Positions 52,256 to 62,575 of a DNA stretch of 64,000 nucleotides are shown here, piece by piece. Location of the stretch: positions 1 through 64,000 of the forward strand of contig RFPL01000006.1 in the NCBI GenBank assembly GCA_009926135.1, written 5' to 3'. The first letter of the stretch is position 1. Each line of letters begins with the position of its first letter. The translations under genes and the position numbers were made by a program. Under the pieces are notes generated by a model. That model saw nothing but the letters and a program-made list of their open reading frames with translations, was not told the DNA's origin and ran no database searches. The DNA comes from Sphingomonadaceae bacterium (GTDB taxonomy: Bacteria; Pseudomonadota; Alphaproteobacteria; Sphingomonadales; Sphingomonadaceae).

Positions 52256-53298
52256 ATGCCGCCTTTGACGAAATCCTGCGCGCCGACGCGCAAACCCGCA
52301 GCGGCCTGTTCGCAGCGACGGCCTAGCGCCTTGGAACGACCCCGCAAAATGTCGAGAAAGACTTCTGGGTCTGCTGGACGCTCGACGCGCTTTTCAATGG
52401 GCTGGGTGACGGCCCGCGCTTGCTCTTCAAGGGCGGGACATCGCTTTCCAAGGCTTTCGGCCTGATCGAGCGCTTCTCCGAAGACATCGACGTGACGGTC
52501 TTCCGCGACGATCTGGGCCAGGCGGCATCGGTCGAGAAACTTGCCGCCCTCAGCGGCAAAAAGCGCAATGCCGCGCTCGATGCCATCCGCGAGGCGTGCG
52601 AGGCCTATGTCAACGGGCCGCTAGCTGAGCGCCTTGCAATTATCGCTGCGGAAACCTGTGCGCGCGTCGGCTTCGAAAATAATGCCATAAGCATCGAGCC
52701 CGATGCGCACGACCGGCAAACGCTCTTGGTCGCCTATTCGAGTGTGACGCCGACCGATGCCTATATCGCCAAGTCGGTGAAGATCGAATCCGGTGCCAAA
52801 TCGGCGCTCGACCCCAATTCGATCCGGACGATCGCGCCCTATGTCGATGCCGATGTTCCCGATTTCGATCTTGCCGTGCCGAACGTCACTGTGGTCGATG
52901 CCGAGCGCACATTCTGGGACAAGGTGGTGATCGTCCATGGTCTCCGCCGATGGTATGAAATCCGCGATCAGCTGCGCGGCAACGGCCAGCGCATTTCGCG
53001 GCACTATTATGACCTCTATCGACTGATCCAATCCGACACCGGCAAAGCTGCGATAGCAAACCGCGCGCTCGGTGAAGACTGCGTTGCCCATGCCCGCATG
53101 TTCTTCAACCGGCGGCACTTCGACCTGGCCTCGGCCAAAGCGCCGACATTCGCACTATGCCCGGAGGGCGCAATGGTCGATGCACTCAGACAGGACTATC
53201 GGGCGATGAGCGCGATGATCTTCGGCGAACCACCGCGCTTCGACGAGGTGATCGCGTCGATCGCCAAACTCCAGAATGTGCTGAACGCTGCCGCCTGA
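52252..53298 (+). pseudogene. AbiEii-type toxin gene interrupted by an amber codon
   Basis: From ATG 52252 the frame reads MNAAFDEILRADAQTRSGLF AATA and meets TAG at 52324-52326 (codon 25). The same frame then continues without a break as RLGTTPQNVEKDFWVCWTLD, LLFKGGTSLSKAF and RFSEDIDVTV (the nucleotidyltransferase G-S and DxD motifs), on to 53298. One change (CAG to TAG) explains it. Restart at ATG 52420 would lack the conserved EKDFWV segment. The full gene would have 348 residues. The toxin is probably inactive, barring readthrough or suppression. Confidence 0.82.
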
Positions 53299-53373
53299 GG
53301 GGCTTTCTCAAAGCTGTGTTCGTTGGCGGCTCCAAACCGGCCAAGCTTGGTCAAGATCGCTGATCATCCACGC

Positions 53374-54165
53374 CTACCCATTGGTCAGCGCTTGGCGTTG
53401 AGTTTGGTCGAGACGCTCCTGAAGCAATATTACCGTGTTGGAGTGCGTTGCAATCCGGTTCCGCCCCGATTTCTTTGCCGCATAGAGATTGTCGTCTGCG
53501 GTTCGCAGGGTCCGCCCAATGGGTATCTCGGGCGAATGTTGGGCAACGCCGATGCTGACCGTCATGGCCAGCCGATTGCCGTCGAATTCGAATTCGCTGC
53601 ATTCAATGAGGGCACGAAGTTGCTCGGCGGCAGCGCTGCCTGCGGCCAATTCCAGCCCGGGGAGGAAGACCGCAAACTCTTCTCCGCCGAGACGCCCGAC
53701 ATATCCGTCTTCGATCCCGTTCAGCATGCAAGAGGCAAGATGGGTGAGGGCGGCATCGCCCATGTAATGCCCGAAGCGATCGTTGATCGCCTTGAAGTGA
53801 TCGACATCGATCACGAGCAAGGTTCCGGGCAAAGCCTCCGAGCGCATCCGGTCGAGGAAAAAGCTTCGGTTCAGCGTTCCTGTGAGGGCATCGTTACGAA
53901 AATGATCAAGAAATTGGTCGATTTCTTCGGCTTTCCGCCTTCGCAGCCCTTTGGCAAACGCACGCGTCGCGAGCCAGATCGTCACAAATCCGACAAGGGC
54001 GAGTGCCATCCATATCGCAGGATGCAAGGGGGCCACCCAGCAATCGGCGGCGAGCCCCAAGACGAGCACGTTGATCGACACCTGAGATCCGGCGACAATT
54101 GAAGTCACCCCCGAGAAACCGTTATCGCGATGCTCAATGAAAGAAAGTTTCGACAAATCGTCCAA
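53374..54165 (-). CDS. Diguanylate cyclase (GGDEF domain) with membrane anchor
   Basis: 263 residues. Two N-terminal membrane segments (residues about 20-42 and 48-68) precede a GGDEF domain with NDALTGTLNRSFF, LLVIDVDHFKAIND, the active-site loop GRLGGEEFAVFLPG and SIGVAQHS. GGEEF is an active variant. It should make cyclic di-GMP at the inner membrane; no I-site RxxD is seen just before the loop. It stands alone. A link to surface attachment or conjugation is speculation. Confidence 0.88.
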   Translation of the reverse strand: MDDLSKLSFIEHRDNGFSGVTSIVAGSQVSINVLVLGLAADCWVAPLHPAIWMALALVGFVTIWLATRAFAKGLRRRKAEEIDQFLDHFRNDALTGTLNRSFFLDRMRSEALPGTLLVIDVDHFKAINDRFGHYMGDAALTHLASCMLNGIEDGYVGRLGGEEFAVFLPGLELAAGSAAAEQLRALIECSEFEFDGNRLAMTVSIGVAQHSPEIPIGRTLRTADDNLYAAKKSGRNRIATHSNTVILLQERLDQTQRQALTNG

Positions 54166-54288
54166 ATCCGAGTGATGGACTTGTAACGATATTTGAGAGG
54201 TGTTCTAAGTTGCCGAACAGACTTGGTTAAATTCGCATTGGAATGAAGCTCAGTCGCGCACCGCTCAACCAATTTATCGCACAACACA

Positions 54289-54320
54289 CGGGTGCCGGGC
54301 GCATTGTTGAGTGGCACCCG
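54289..54320. other. Hairpin near the cusF fragment
   Basis: CGGGTGCC and GGCACCCG form a perfect 8-bp stem with a 16-base loop. No U-run on either strand. It lies 21 bp past the end of the cusF fragment and may be a remnant of its terminator. Confidence 0.4.
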
Positions 54321-54340
54321 GTCCTATCGAGTGCCCCCGG

Positions 54341-54495
54341 TCATTCGGTCCGACGAATGGCAGTCACTTTGCCCTTTTGGCCGTCCCAGTCGATCTCGAA
54401 AGCAACCTTGTCGCTCGCTTCGACGCCGGAAAGCAACTCCGGCTTGATTGCAAAGCCCATTTTCATGATTCTGCCGTCGCTCCAGGACGGCGGGG
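54341..54495 (-). pseudogene. C-terminal fragment of a CusF-like copper-binding protein
   Basis: The frame reads IMKMGFAIKPELLSGVEASD then KVAFEIDWDGQKGKVTAI, closely matching the end of the intact CusF-like protein at 55718-56077 ([20 protein letters not shown] then [18 protein letters not shown]). The first half, with signal peptide and histidine strand, is missing; sequence upstream in frame has no such similarity. It is a diverged duplicate on the other side of the fic gene. Confidence 0.65.
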
Positions 54496-54579
54496 GACAT
54501 GCGTTGTGAGCGATTGGCTGTCGCTTCATCAATCATAATCGTGCTATATCGCGATTGATAGAAAGGCATCCTATCGATC

Positions 54580-55743
54580 ATGCGGTGGAACTGGCAGCTT
54601 CCCGACTGGCCCCACTTTCGCTTCGACGCGGATCGAATTCGTGCGTCGGAAGAGCAATTCCTCAAAGGCTCTGGCGTCGTCATCGGTGCCTTGCACCATC
54701 TCGACGCCGACGAACGCGATGGGCTGACCATTGAGCTCATCTCACAAGAAGCCGTCGATAGCTCCGCGATCGAGGGCGAAGTTCTCGATCGCGCCAGCGT
54801 CCAGTCGTTGCTCGCGCGGCATCTCGGCTTTGCCGCCGATCGGCGCCGCGCCAGCGCGGCCGAAGCCGGTGCCGCCGAACTCATGGCCGACGTCTATCTG
54901 GGCCATGCCGCGCCGCTCGATGATCGGACGCTGTTTGCCTGGCACGCGATGCTGATGAACGGTCGCCGCGACATCGCCGATATGGGGCGCTACCGGACCC
55001 ACGAGGATGCGATGCAGATCGTCTCGGGCGCGCTGCACGCGCCGCGCGTCCATTTCGAGGCGCCGCCCTCGGAGACTGTCCCGACGGAAATGTCCCGCTT
55101 CATCGCCTGGTTCAACGGCAGTTCGCCGTCATCGCCGGACCCGCTCCCCGCGATCACGCGCGCCGCGATCGCGCACCTGTGGTTCGAGAGCATCCATCCC
55201 TTCGAGGACGGCAATGGCCGGATCGGGCGCGCGATCGCCGAAAGGGCGTTGGCGCAAGGCCTCGCCGCTCCGACGCTGACGGCGCTCGCAGAGACGATCA
55301 ATCGCCACCGCAAAGCCTATTACGCCGCGCTTCAGCTTGGCAGCCAAAGCAACGAAATCGACGCCTGGCTGGCATGGTTCGCCGATATTGTCATCGAGGC
55401 GCAGGCGCGGACGATCGCCCGCATCCGCTTCCTGATCGACAAGACCCGGCTGCTCGATCGCTTGCGCGGGCAAATCAACGAGCGGCAGGAAAAGGCGTTG
55501 CTTCGCATGTTCCGCGAAGGGCCGGATGGATTTACGGGTGGCTTGAGCGCGGGAAACTACCGGACGATCACCGGGGCTGCGCTTGCCACCGCGACCCGCG
55601 ATTTGGCCGATCTTGTCGAGAAGAGGGCGCTGATCCGCACCGGCGAGCGACGCTATGCGCGCTACTTTCTCGTCGTAGCTGGGCCGTTAGGGACTACGCG
55701 GCCCCATGCCCGGATCGTTACGGCTCCAGTCCAATGGCCGTGA
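54580..55743 (+). CDS. Fic-family AMP-transferase-like protein
   Basis: A 387-residue protein. An N-terminal DUF4172-type domain (MRWNWQLPDWPHFRFDADRI) includes the inhibitory helix motif SAIEGE near residues 62-67. The Fic core has HPFEDGNGRIGRA near 205-217 with all active residues. The C-terminal part is winged-helix-like (KALLRMFREGPDGFTGGLSA). Class II Fic proteins of this kind transfer AMP to protein side chains and are self-inhibited by the SxxxEG helix. The gene is flanked by a cusF fragment and the intact cusF and its 3' end overlaps cusF by 26 bp convergently. Confidence 0.88.
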   Translation: MRWNWQLPDWPHFRFDADRIRASEEQFLKGSGVVIGALHHLDADERDGLTIELISQEAVDSSAIEGEVLDRASVQSLLARHLGFAADRRRASAAEAGAAELMADVYLGHAAPLDDRTLFAWHAMLMNGRRDIADMGRYRTHEDAMQIVSGALHAPRVHFEAPPSETVPTEMSRFIAWFNGSSPSSPDPLPAITRAAIAHLWFESIHPFEDGNGRIGRAIAERALAQGLAAPTLTALAETINRHRKAYYAALQLGSQSNEIDAWLAWFADIVIEAQARTIARIRFLIDKTRLLDRLRGQINERQEKALLRMFREGPDGFTGGLSAGNYRTITGAALATATRDLADLVEKRALIRTGERRYARYFLVVAGPLGTTRPHARIVTAPVQWP

Positions 55744-56077
55744 CCGTTCCCGCTTTGCCATCCCAATCGATTTCGAAGTGGACCTTGTCTCCCACTTTCA
55801 CGTTCGTCAGCACTTCGGGTCTTGCGGCAAAGCCCATCTTCATCGCCGGCCATTGCAGTTCGGAGATTTCACCGTGATCGAGCGTGATCGTTCCCTTCGA
55901 TGGGTCGATCGCTGTCACCGTTCCGATGCCCTTACCGTGCTTGACCGCGGTTGGCATCGCCATCTCGCCCATCGCATCTGCGGATGCTTCCACCTTGGGA
56001 GCTTCCGGCTTCTTGTCGCAGCCGGACAGGCCGAGCGGCAGCGCAATCAGCGCTGCGAGGATCAGTTGCGTCTTCAT
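55718..56077 (-). CDS. cusF: CusF-like periplasmic copper-binding protein
   Basis: A 119-residue lipoprotein-like protein: signal peptide with lipobox LGLSGC, then a small beta-barrel with WPAMKMGF, the W-x2-M-x-M Cu(I) site of CusF, and [18 protein letters not shown]. It should hand monovalent copper or silver to CusB/CusA. ATG overlaps the cusA stop, making it the last gene of the operon. Confidence 0.85.
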   Translation of the reverse strand: MKTQLILAALIALPLGLSGCDKKPEAPKVEASADAMGEMAMPTAVKHGKGIGTVTAIDPSKGTITLDHGEISELQWPAMKMGFAARPEVLTNVKVGDKVHFEIDWDGKAGTVTAIGLEP

Positions 56078-59000
56078 GGTGTTTCTCCTTGGTGTTGAAC
56101 CGGTTTGCGCCGCATCAGCAGAAAGGCGGCGGGGATGATGAGCATCGAGAGCAGGGGCGCGGTAAGCATTCCGCCGATCATCGGCGCGGCGATCCGGCTC
56201 ATCACTTCGGAGCCTGCGCCGGTACCAACCAGGATGGGAAGCAGGCCCGCGAGGATCACCGCCACGGTCATGGCCTTGGGCCGGACACGGAGCAGCGCGC
56301 CCGCACGGACGGCAGCCTCGACATCGCCGTTCTCCGCCAGCGCCGATTTGAGATAGATCAGCATGACGACGCCGAACTCGGCGGCGACGCCCGCCAGCGC
56401 GATGAACCCGACGCCGGTTGCAACCGACTGGTTGTAGCCGAGCAGGTAAAGCAGCCAGACTCCGCCGGTGAGCGCGAACGGCAATGTCGCCATGATCAGC
56501 GCGGCTTCGTCCCAGCGCCGGAATGTGGCGTAGAGCAGCGCGAAGATGATGAGAAGCGTCGCGGGAACGACGATCTTCAGGCGCTGCGTCGCGCGTTCGA
56601 GAAACTCGAACTGGCCGGTATAGGCGACACTGATTCCGGGAGGCAGCTTGACTTGGCGGCCGACGGTGCGTTGCAGGTCACCGACAATCTCGGTCAGCGC
56701 GCGACCCCGGCCATCGACATAGATCCATGTCGCGGGGCGGCCGTTCTCGCTGCGGAGCATCGGCGGGCCATTGGCGATGCGGACATTGGCGACCGTCCCG
56801 AGCGTTATCTGTTGGCGCATGGGCGTCAGCACCGGTAGATTGACGATCTCGTCCACGCTGTCGCGGGTTTCGCGGGGGTAGCGCACGCTGATCGGATAGC
56901 GTGCGAGACCTTCGACCGTCTGCCCAACCGCTTCCCCGCCGATCGCGCCCGACACCACCGCCTGCACATCGGCGACGTTGAGGCCATAGCGCGCGGCCGC
57001 TTGCCGGTCGATCGCGATGTCGATGTAGCGGCCGCCGGAGAGCCGCTCGGCCAGCGCCGATGTGACACCCGGGACGGTCTTGGCGACCGCTTCGATTTCC
57101 CGCGCGGCCCGGTCGATTTCCTCGAGGTTCGCGCCCGACACCTTGATGCCGATCGGGCTCTTGATGCCGGTGGCGAGCATGTCGATCCGGTTGCGGATCG
57201 GCGGAATCCAGAAGTTGGCGAGGCCGGGGACTTTGACCGTTCGGTCGAGTTCGTCGATCAGCTTTTCCTGGGTCATGCCCGGCCGCCATTGGCTCTTGGG
57301 CTTGAAGCGGATCGTCGTCTCGAACATTTCGAGCGGCGCGGGATCGGTCGCGCTGTCGGCGCGGCCCGCCTTGCCGAACACGCTTTCGACTTCCGGCACG
57401 GTCTTGATCAGGCGGTCGGTTTGCTGGAGCAGCATCGACGCCCTGGCCGCCGAAATTCCTGGCAAGGCCGAGGGCATGTAGAGCAGGTCGCCTTCGTTCA
57501 TTTGCGGCATGAATTCGCCGCCGGTCTGGCTGATCGGCCAGAGGCTCGAAGCGAACACCAGCGCCGCGATCGCCAGGGCCTTCCGGGGCCGCGCCATAAC
57601 CCAATCGAGCGCGGGGCGGTAGAGGCGGGTCAACCAGCGGTTGATCGGGTTGCTGTCCTCGCTCGGGATGCGTCCCCGGATCAGCCAGCCCATCAGCACT
57701 GGGATGAGCGTGATCGATAGCAGCGCCGCGCCCGCCATCGCGTAGGTCTTGGTGAAGGCGAGCGGCGCGAACAGCCGCCCCTCCTGGCCTTGCAGCGAGA
57801 AGATCGGAATGAACGAGAAGGTGATGATCAGCAGGCTGAGGAACAGCGCGGGGCCGACCTCGGCTGCCGCATCGATGATGACGCGCCAGCGTTCCGCGCC
57901 GGCCAGCTCCTCGCCCGGATGGTCTTGTCCCCAGCGCTCGAGATGTTTGTGCGCGTTCTCGATCATCACCACTGCCGCATCGACCATCGCGCCGATCGCG
58001 ATGGCGATGCCGCCTAACGAGAGGATATTGGCGTTGAGGCCCTGGACGCGCATGACGACGAAGGCGAGCAGGATGCCGAGCGGCAGGGTCAGGATCGCCA
58101 CCAGCGCCGAGCGCGCGTGCCAGAGGAACAGCGCGCAGACGAGCGCGACGATGGCAAATTCCTCGAACAGCTTGCCGGTCAGGTTCTCGACCGCGCGGTC
58201 GATCAGCCCGGAGCGATCGTAGGTGGTGACCACTTCGACTCCTGGCGGCAGGCTGGCCTTGAGTTCGGCGAGCTTGGCGCGGACGCCCTCGATGACCTCG
58301 CGGGCGTTCTTGCCCTGGCGCATGACGACAACGCCGCCCGCTACCTCGCCTTGACCGTTGAGTTCGGCGATCCCGCGCCGCATGTCGGGGCCGATCTGCA
58401 CGGTGGCGACATCGCCAAGCGTTACCGGGATTCCGCCCGCCGCCGTGCGGATCGGCACAGCACGAAAATCGTCGAGCGTCTTGAGATAGCCACCGGCGCG
58501 GACGATGTATTCGGCCTCGGCCATTTCGACGACCGCGCCGCCGACCTCCTGATTGGCCCGCTTGAGCGCGTCCGACACATCGCCAGCAGTGACGCCGTAG
58601 GCAGCGAGCTTCTGCGGATCGAGCACAACCTGGTATTGCTTGACCATCCCGCCGATGCTGGCGACCTCGGCCACGCCGGGGACCGATTTCAGCTCGTAGC
58701 GCAGGAACCAGTCCTGAAGGCTGCGGAGCTGAGCCAGATCGTGCCGCCCGGTCCTGTCGACCAGCGCATATTCGTAAATCCAGCCGACCCCGGTCGCGTC
58801 GGGGCCGAGCGAAGCAGTAGCGCCCGTCGGCAGGCGGCCTTGCACCTGGCTCAGATATTCCAGCACCCGGCTGCGCGCCCAGTAGAGGTCAGTGCCGTCC
58901 TCGAACAGCACATAGACGAAGCTGTCGCCGACGAACGAATAGCCGCGCACCACCCGCGCGCCGGGAACGGCGAGCATTGTCGTGGTGAGCGGATAGGTGA

Positions 59001-59193
59001 CCTGGTTTTCGACGATTTGCGGTGCCTGTCCCGGCCAGGTCGTGCGGATGATGACCTGTACGTCGGAGAGATCGGGCAGCGCATCGACCGGCGTCGTCCG
59101 CACCGCGCCGATGCCGACGATGGTCAGCACCAACGCCGCTACCACCACCAGCCCGCGCGCCTTGGCGGAGGCGCGGATGATCCATTCGATCAT
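56074..59193 (-). CDS. cusA: CusA/CzcA-type heavy-metal RND efflux pump
   Basis: A 1039-residue inner-membrane proton-driven pump with twelve predicted membrane spans. It begins [20 protein letters not shown] and carries [12 protein letters not shown], the transport helix with [20 protein letters not shown] (acidic residues for proton relay) and [16 protein letters not shown] and [12 protein letters not shown], with methionines at the places of the CusA Cu(I)/Ag(I) triad. It exports copper or silver from periplasm and cytoplasm through CusB and CusC. Both ends overlap neighbours by 4 bp. Confidence 0.9.
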   Translation of the reverse strand: MIEWIIRASAKARGLVVVAALVLTIVGIGAVRTTPVDALPDLSDVQVIIRTTWPGQAPQIVENQVTYPLTTTMLAVPGARVVRGYSFVGDSFVYVLFEDGTDLYWARSRVLEYLSQVQGRLPTGATASLGPDATGVGWIYEYALVDRTGRHDLAQLRSLQDWFLRYELKSVPGVAEVASIGGMVKQYQVVLDPQKLAAYGVTAGDVSDALKRANQEVGGAVVEMAEAEYIVRAGGYLKTLDDFRAVPIRTAAGGIPVTLGDVATVQIGPDMRRGIAELNGQGEVAGGVVVMRQGKNAREVIEGVRAKLAELKASLPPGVEVVTTYDRSGLIDRAVENLTGKLFEEFAIVALVCALFLWHARSALVAILTLPLGILLAFVVMRVQGLNANILSLGGIAIAIGAMVDAAVVMIENAHKHLERWGQDHPGEELAGAERWRVIIDAAAEVGPALFLSLLIITFSFIPIFSLQGQEGRLFAPLAFTKTYAMAGAALLSITLIPVLMGWLIRGRIPSEDSNPINRWLTRLYRPALDWVMARPRKALAIAALVFASSLWPISQTGGEFMPQMNEGDLLYMPSALPGISAARASMLLQQTDRLIKTVPEVESVFGKAGRADSATDPAPLEMFETTIRFKPKSQWRPGMTQEKLIDELDRTVKVPGLANFWIPPIRNRIDMLATGIKSPIGIKVSGANLEEIDRAAREIEAVAKTVPGVTSALAERLSGGRYIDIAIDRQAAARYGLNVADVQAVVSGAIGGEAVGQTVEGLARYPISVRYPRETRDSVDEIVNLPVLTPMRQQITLGTVANVRIANGPPMLRSENGRPATWIYVDGRGRALTEIVGDLQRTVGRQVKLPPGISVAYTGQFEFLERATQRLKIVVPATLLIIFALLYATFRRWDEAALIMATLPFALTGGVWLLYLLGYNQSVATGVGFIALAGVAAEFGVVMLIYLKSALAENGDVEAAVRAGALLRVRPKAMTVAVILAGLLPILVGTGAGSEVMSRIAAPMIGGMLTAPLLSMLIIPAAFLLMRRKPVQHQGETP

Positions 59194-60419
59194 TGCGCGG
59201 CCCCCAGCTTGCGGGCTTCGATGCCCGTCAGGCTCGCCTCGGAATCGAGCAGGAATTGCCCCGAGGCGACGACCTTTTCCCCGACGGCCAGCCCTTCGAT
59301 TATCTCGGTCTGCCTGCCGCCTTCGCGGCCCGCGCGGACTTCGGCGGGGCGAAATCGCCCGTTGCCGGTCGCGAGCATCACCAGCGTTCGCGCGCCGGTG
59401 CGGATCACCGCTTCGCTCGGCACCAGCAGCGCCGCGCCGCCCGCGCCGCCAAGCGCGACCTGCGCGAACATTCCCGGACGGAGCCGCCCGCCACGATTGA
59501 CCAGCTCGATCCTGACGGTGATCGTCCGGCTGTCGGCTTGCGCGGCCGGCAGCACGGCGACGATCCGCCCGCCGAACGTCTCGCCGGGGAAGGCGGTCAG
59601 CGACGCGGTGGCGGCTTGGCCGACACGGACGCTACCCGCCTGCGCTTCGGGAACAGCGGCATTGAGCCATACCGTGCCGATCCCCGTCACTTGCGCGAGG
59701 GTCTGCCCTTGCGCCAGTGTCACGCCCGCGCGGGCATCGAGCGTCTGGATCACCCCCGAGATCGGCGAGGTCACGGTGATCGTGCCATTGGTCCGCCCGG
59801 TGCGCTCAACGCTGGAGATCAGCGAGTCGGACATTCCCATCAGGCGCAATCGCTGCCGCGCGGCGGCGGTCAGTTCGGGCTTGCCGAGGCGCTTGACGGC
59901 GAGGAACTCGGTTTGCGCGCCGCCCCATTCGGGCAATTGCACATCCGCGATCGGCGCACCGGCGCGCACGACATCGCCCGGTGCGCGGGCATAGACCCGG
60001 CTTACGAAGCCACCCGACCGCGCCTGCACGATCGCCACATCGCGCTGGTTGAACTCGATGCTGCCGGTGACGGTGAGCCCGGCGGAAAGCGTTCCCATTT
60101 TCGCCTCGACCACCCGGATTCCGAGACTCTGCATAGCTGCCGGATCGACGTTCACGCCCGGAGCAGCGTCGGCTGCGGCACCTTCGTCGGCATATTTGGG
60201 GATGGTCTTCATCCCCATCGACGAGAGCGAATCGGGATTGTCGTAGTGCTCCAGCGGCACCATCGGATCATACCAGTAGAGGATCTTCCGCTCGCTCGCG
60301 GATGGCGCGCCAGCCGCGCCGCCACGCTGTCCCAGCCAGTATCCGCCGCCGCCCGCGATCAGCACTGCCGCCAGTAATCCCGCGCGCCAGCGCGCCGCCA
60401 TTGTCGCGTCCATGCTCAT
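59190..60419 (-). CDS. cusB: CusB-type RND periplasmic adaptor
   Basis: A 409-residue membrane fusion protein with an N-terminal anchor ([20 protein letters not shown]). The heavy-metal-binding segment [20 protein letters not shown] and MGMKTIPKY, typical of Cus adaptors, is followed by lipoyl, barrel and membrane-proximal domains ([20 protein letters not shown]). It links CusA to CusC and passes metal from CusF. The start overlaps the cusC stop by 4 bp. Confidence 0.9.
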   Translation of the reverse strand: MSMDATMAARWRAGLLAAVLIAGGGGYWLGQRGGAAGAPSASERKILYWYDPMVPLEHYDNPDSLSSMGMKTIPKYADEGAAADAAPGVNVDPAAMQSLGIRVVEAKMGTLSAGLTVTGSIEFNQRDVAIVQARSGGFVSRVYARAPGDVVRAGAPIADVQLPEWGGAQTEFLAVKRLGKPELTAAARQRLRLMGMSDSLISSVERTGRTNGTITVTSPISGVIQTLDARAGVTLAQGQTLAQVTGIGTVWLNAAVPEAQAGSVRVGQAATASLTAFPGETFGGRIVAVLPAAQADSRTITVRIELVNRGGRLRPGMFAQVALGGAGGAALLVPSEAVIRTGARTLVMLATGNGRFRPAEVRAGREGGRQTEIIEGLAVGEKVVASGQFLLDSEASLTGIEARKLGAAQ

Positions 60420-61645
60420 GGCCGCATCTCCCCATATGTATAGTTGATCCTGATCGCATCGCGCGCGACATCGGCCTCGCGCGCCAGGGCATCGACTTCG
60501 GCCTCGGCCAGCGCCAATGTCGAGAGCAGCGCGCTGCCGAGATCGAGCCTGCCTGCGGCGTAGCTCGCCATGTCGAGTTCGGCCCGGCGTTTGGCGAGCG
60601 GCACCAGCACGGTCCGGGCATTGATCAGCCGCCGGTGGCGATAGGCATAATCGGCAAGATCAGCATCGAGCTCTGCGATGATATCGCGCTCGCCGGCACT
60701 GCGCAGCAGCCGAGCGCGCCGCGCGTCGCTTTCGCGCGCAGCGATCAGTGGATCCTGCCGCCGCTTTCCGAACAGCGGCAGGTCGATGCTGAAAGTCAGC
60801 GAAACCATGTCGCCATAGGCCGGGTCGCGGCGGCCATAGGATGCGCCGACCCGCCAGTCGGGCCGTTTGCCGGCTTGGGCCAGCGTGACGTCGGCATCGG
60901 CCGCATCGACCCGGGCGTCGAGAGCCTGCAGCCGTGGTAGTGCCGCGACATGTGCCCGCAAGGCAGCTCCGTCCACCTCCAGCGTCGGCGGGTCGCCCAC
61001 TACATCGGCTTGCGGATCGCCGGTGAGACGCGCGAGCCGGGCCTGAGCCTTCGCGACCTGGGCCTGCAGTTCGGCGCGCCGGTCAGCGACCGCGGCGCGA
61101 AGCTGTTCGGGTTCGAGTGCCTGACTGGGCCGCGCGGAGCCCGATGCCAACCGCGCTGTGACAGTGGCCTGCAGGTCGTTCAGGTTGTCGTTTAGCAGGT
61201 CGAGTTGGGCAAGCTGCCGCTTGGCGTAGAACAGGTCGATCCAGGCCAGTGCGGCTGCCAAACGGACATTCTGGGTTTCGGCCGCAAGATCGGCCTCAGC
61301 CACGCCGATACTCGCTTCCGCCCGCCCGCGCTGCGCGCTGCGCTTGGCGGGATTGGTGAATTCCTGTTCGACCCCGATACGTCCCATGGTCATGCTGTCG
61401 CGATTGAAGGTGAAAGCGGGCGGCCCCGAGATGGGAAAATTGTCCACCCCGACAGTCAGGGTCGGGTCGGGGAGCTGGCCTGCGGCTATCGAGGCCGAGC
61501 GTGTGGCATCGACGCCGGCCTCGCTTGCCTGAACCGAGGGCGCCGTAGCCGCCGCGCGCCGGATCGCGGCAGCGAACGTCATCGGCTCGGCCAGCGCGGT
61601 AAACGGGATCGCCGCGAGCAGCGGCGCCAAAACAATCAATCGCAT
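60416..61645 (-). CDS. cusC: CusC/TolC-family outer-membrane efflux protein
   Basis: A 409-residue outer-membrane channel protein. The start ATG 61645 has AGGAG six bases upstream and a signal peptide (MRLIVLAPLLAAIPFTALAE). Two TolC-type repeats follow (AAALAWIDLFYAKRQLAQLD and LDADLADYAYRHRRLINART). It forms the exit duct for the pump. Fourth gene from the end of the minus-strand cus operon. Confidence 0.88.
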   Translation of the reverse strand: MRLIVLAPLLAAIPFTALAEPMTFAAAIRRAAATAPSVQASEAGVDATRSASIAAGQLPDPTLTVGVDNFPISGPPAFTFNRDSMTMGRIGVEQEFTNPAKRSAQRGRAEASIGVAEADLAAETQNVRLAAALAWIDLFYAKRQLAQLDLLNDNLNDLQATVTARLASGSARPSQALEPEQLRAAVADRRAELQAQVAKAQARLARLTGDPQADVVGDPPTLEVDGAALRAHVAALPRLQALDARVDAADADVTLAQAGKRPDWRVGASYGRRDPAYGDMVSLTFSIDLPLFGKRRQDPLIAARESDARRARLLRSAGERDIIAELDADLADYAYRHRRLINARTVLVPLAKRRAELDMASYAAGRLDLGSALLSTLALAEAEVDALAREADVARDAIRINYTYGEMRP

Positions 61646-61702
61646 GGGAATCTCCTGAACGGGAGAGCCATGGCCATTGCCGAGGCCGGACTTGGACAAA
61701 CG

Positions 61703-61736
61703 GGCGCCGGCGAAGGGGATGTACTCCGCCGGCGCC
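61703..61736. promoter_or_regulatory. GC-rich stem-loop between the small secreted protein and cusC
   Basis: GGCGCCGGCG and CGCCGGCGCC form a perfect 10-bp stem with a 14-base loop, 58 bp before the cusC start. It may protect or attenuate the transcript between the two genes. No U-run is seen. Confidence 0.5.
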
Positions 61737-61782
61737 ACGCGCCCGGCCGTATTTGTTATCGGCTATCGGCCAGGCAATCGCC

Positions 61783-62049
61783 TCAGCCGGCCGACGGCGT
61801 TCCAGCCTTGCCGGGCATGTCCATCATGCAGGCGGCGCGGTCGGCCTTCATCATGGCGCAGTCGCAACTGGCCATATTGACCTCGCCGTCCTTGACCCAC
61901 ACGCGGATGCGCGAGGGGACGGTCGACTTGGGGCCGTAGGAGGGCTGCGTCCGCCATTCCCAATGCCCTCCGGCACTGTCATGGGCCGAGGCAACGGATG
62001 CGGTTGCGAGTGCCGTCGCGACAGCGGCCAGCGTGAGAATCGTCTTCAT
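61783..62049 (-). CDS. Small exported Cys/Met-rich protein of the cus operon
   Basis: 88 residues from ATG 62049. A signal peptide (MKTILTLAAVATALATASVA cut after SAHA-type site) leads to a short mature chain with HWEWRTQPSYGPKS and, near the end, NMASCDCAMMKADRAACMMD, a dense set of Cys and Met residues suited to Cu(I)/Ag(I). Not recognised as a named family. It is the gene just upstream of cusC and probably in the operon. Confidence 0.7.
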   Translation of the reverse strand: MKTILTLAAVATALATASVASAHDSAGGHWEWRTQPSYGPKSTVPSRIRVWVKDGEVNMASCDCAMMKADRAACMMDMPGKAGTPSAG

Positions 62050-62120
62050 GTCCAAAATCCTTGGTCGAACTGAATGGAGACGCACGGCGGACGCGAGGGT
62101 CCGTCGTGCGCCGCGAAGGT

Positions 62121-62495
62121 TCAGCCAAGGCGAGTGGGAGGGTCCGGTTCCGGGCCGGTGTTACGCCCGACGAGCCGCGCGACCGGCGATTGCGGCGGCG
62201 GGGATGCGTGAATCTGGATCGGCGGGGCGACCGTCGCCGTCGGGATCACCGCCACCGACACCGCGCAGCCCATCTTGGCGATGCAATCGGGTGTCATGCC
62301 CTCGCAGGGTTGCTTATCGGGTTGCGGATTCGGCTGGGCGAGCCGCATCATTTCGGCGCAATCCGCGCTCATTTCGGGTGCAGCGACCGATTGCACGGCC
62401 TGTTCGACCGGCATCATCCGCGCGAACGCGGTTTCCTGGCCCAAAAGGCCAAGCAGCGCACCCAAAAGGAGCATCAAGGAAAGCCGCCGCTTCAC
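62121..62495 (-). CDS. Exported hypothetical protein heading the cus operon
   Basis: 124 residues from GTG 62495, preceded by AGAGG. A hydrophobic signal (MLLLGALLGLLGQETAFA) is followed by four cysteines (SADCAEMM, KQPCEGM, PDCIAKMGC) and a Pro-rich tail. The Cys/Met pattern suggests metal binding or a sensor of periplasmic copper. No family name is certain. First gene of the minus-strand cluster, with no regulator alongside. Confidence 0.6.
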   Translation of the reverse strand: MKRRLSLMLLLGALLGLLGQETAFARMMPVEQAVQSVAAPEMSADCAEMMRLAQPNPQPDKQPCEGMTPDCIAKMGCAVSVAVIPTATVAPPIQIHASPPPQSPVARLVGRNTGPEPDPPTRLG

Positions 62496-62575
62496 GAAAT
62501 CAACCTCTGAACTCAATTTCAATCTTGTCAATGCCGCGTGTCCTGGTCCGTACTTTGACCCAGCTCACATCGAAG

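Noticed and set aside
58117..59994. 625-residue plus-strand frame across cusA/cusB
   Set aside because: Spans two real genes on the other strand and has no family pattern.
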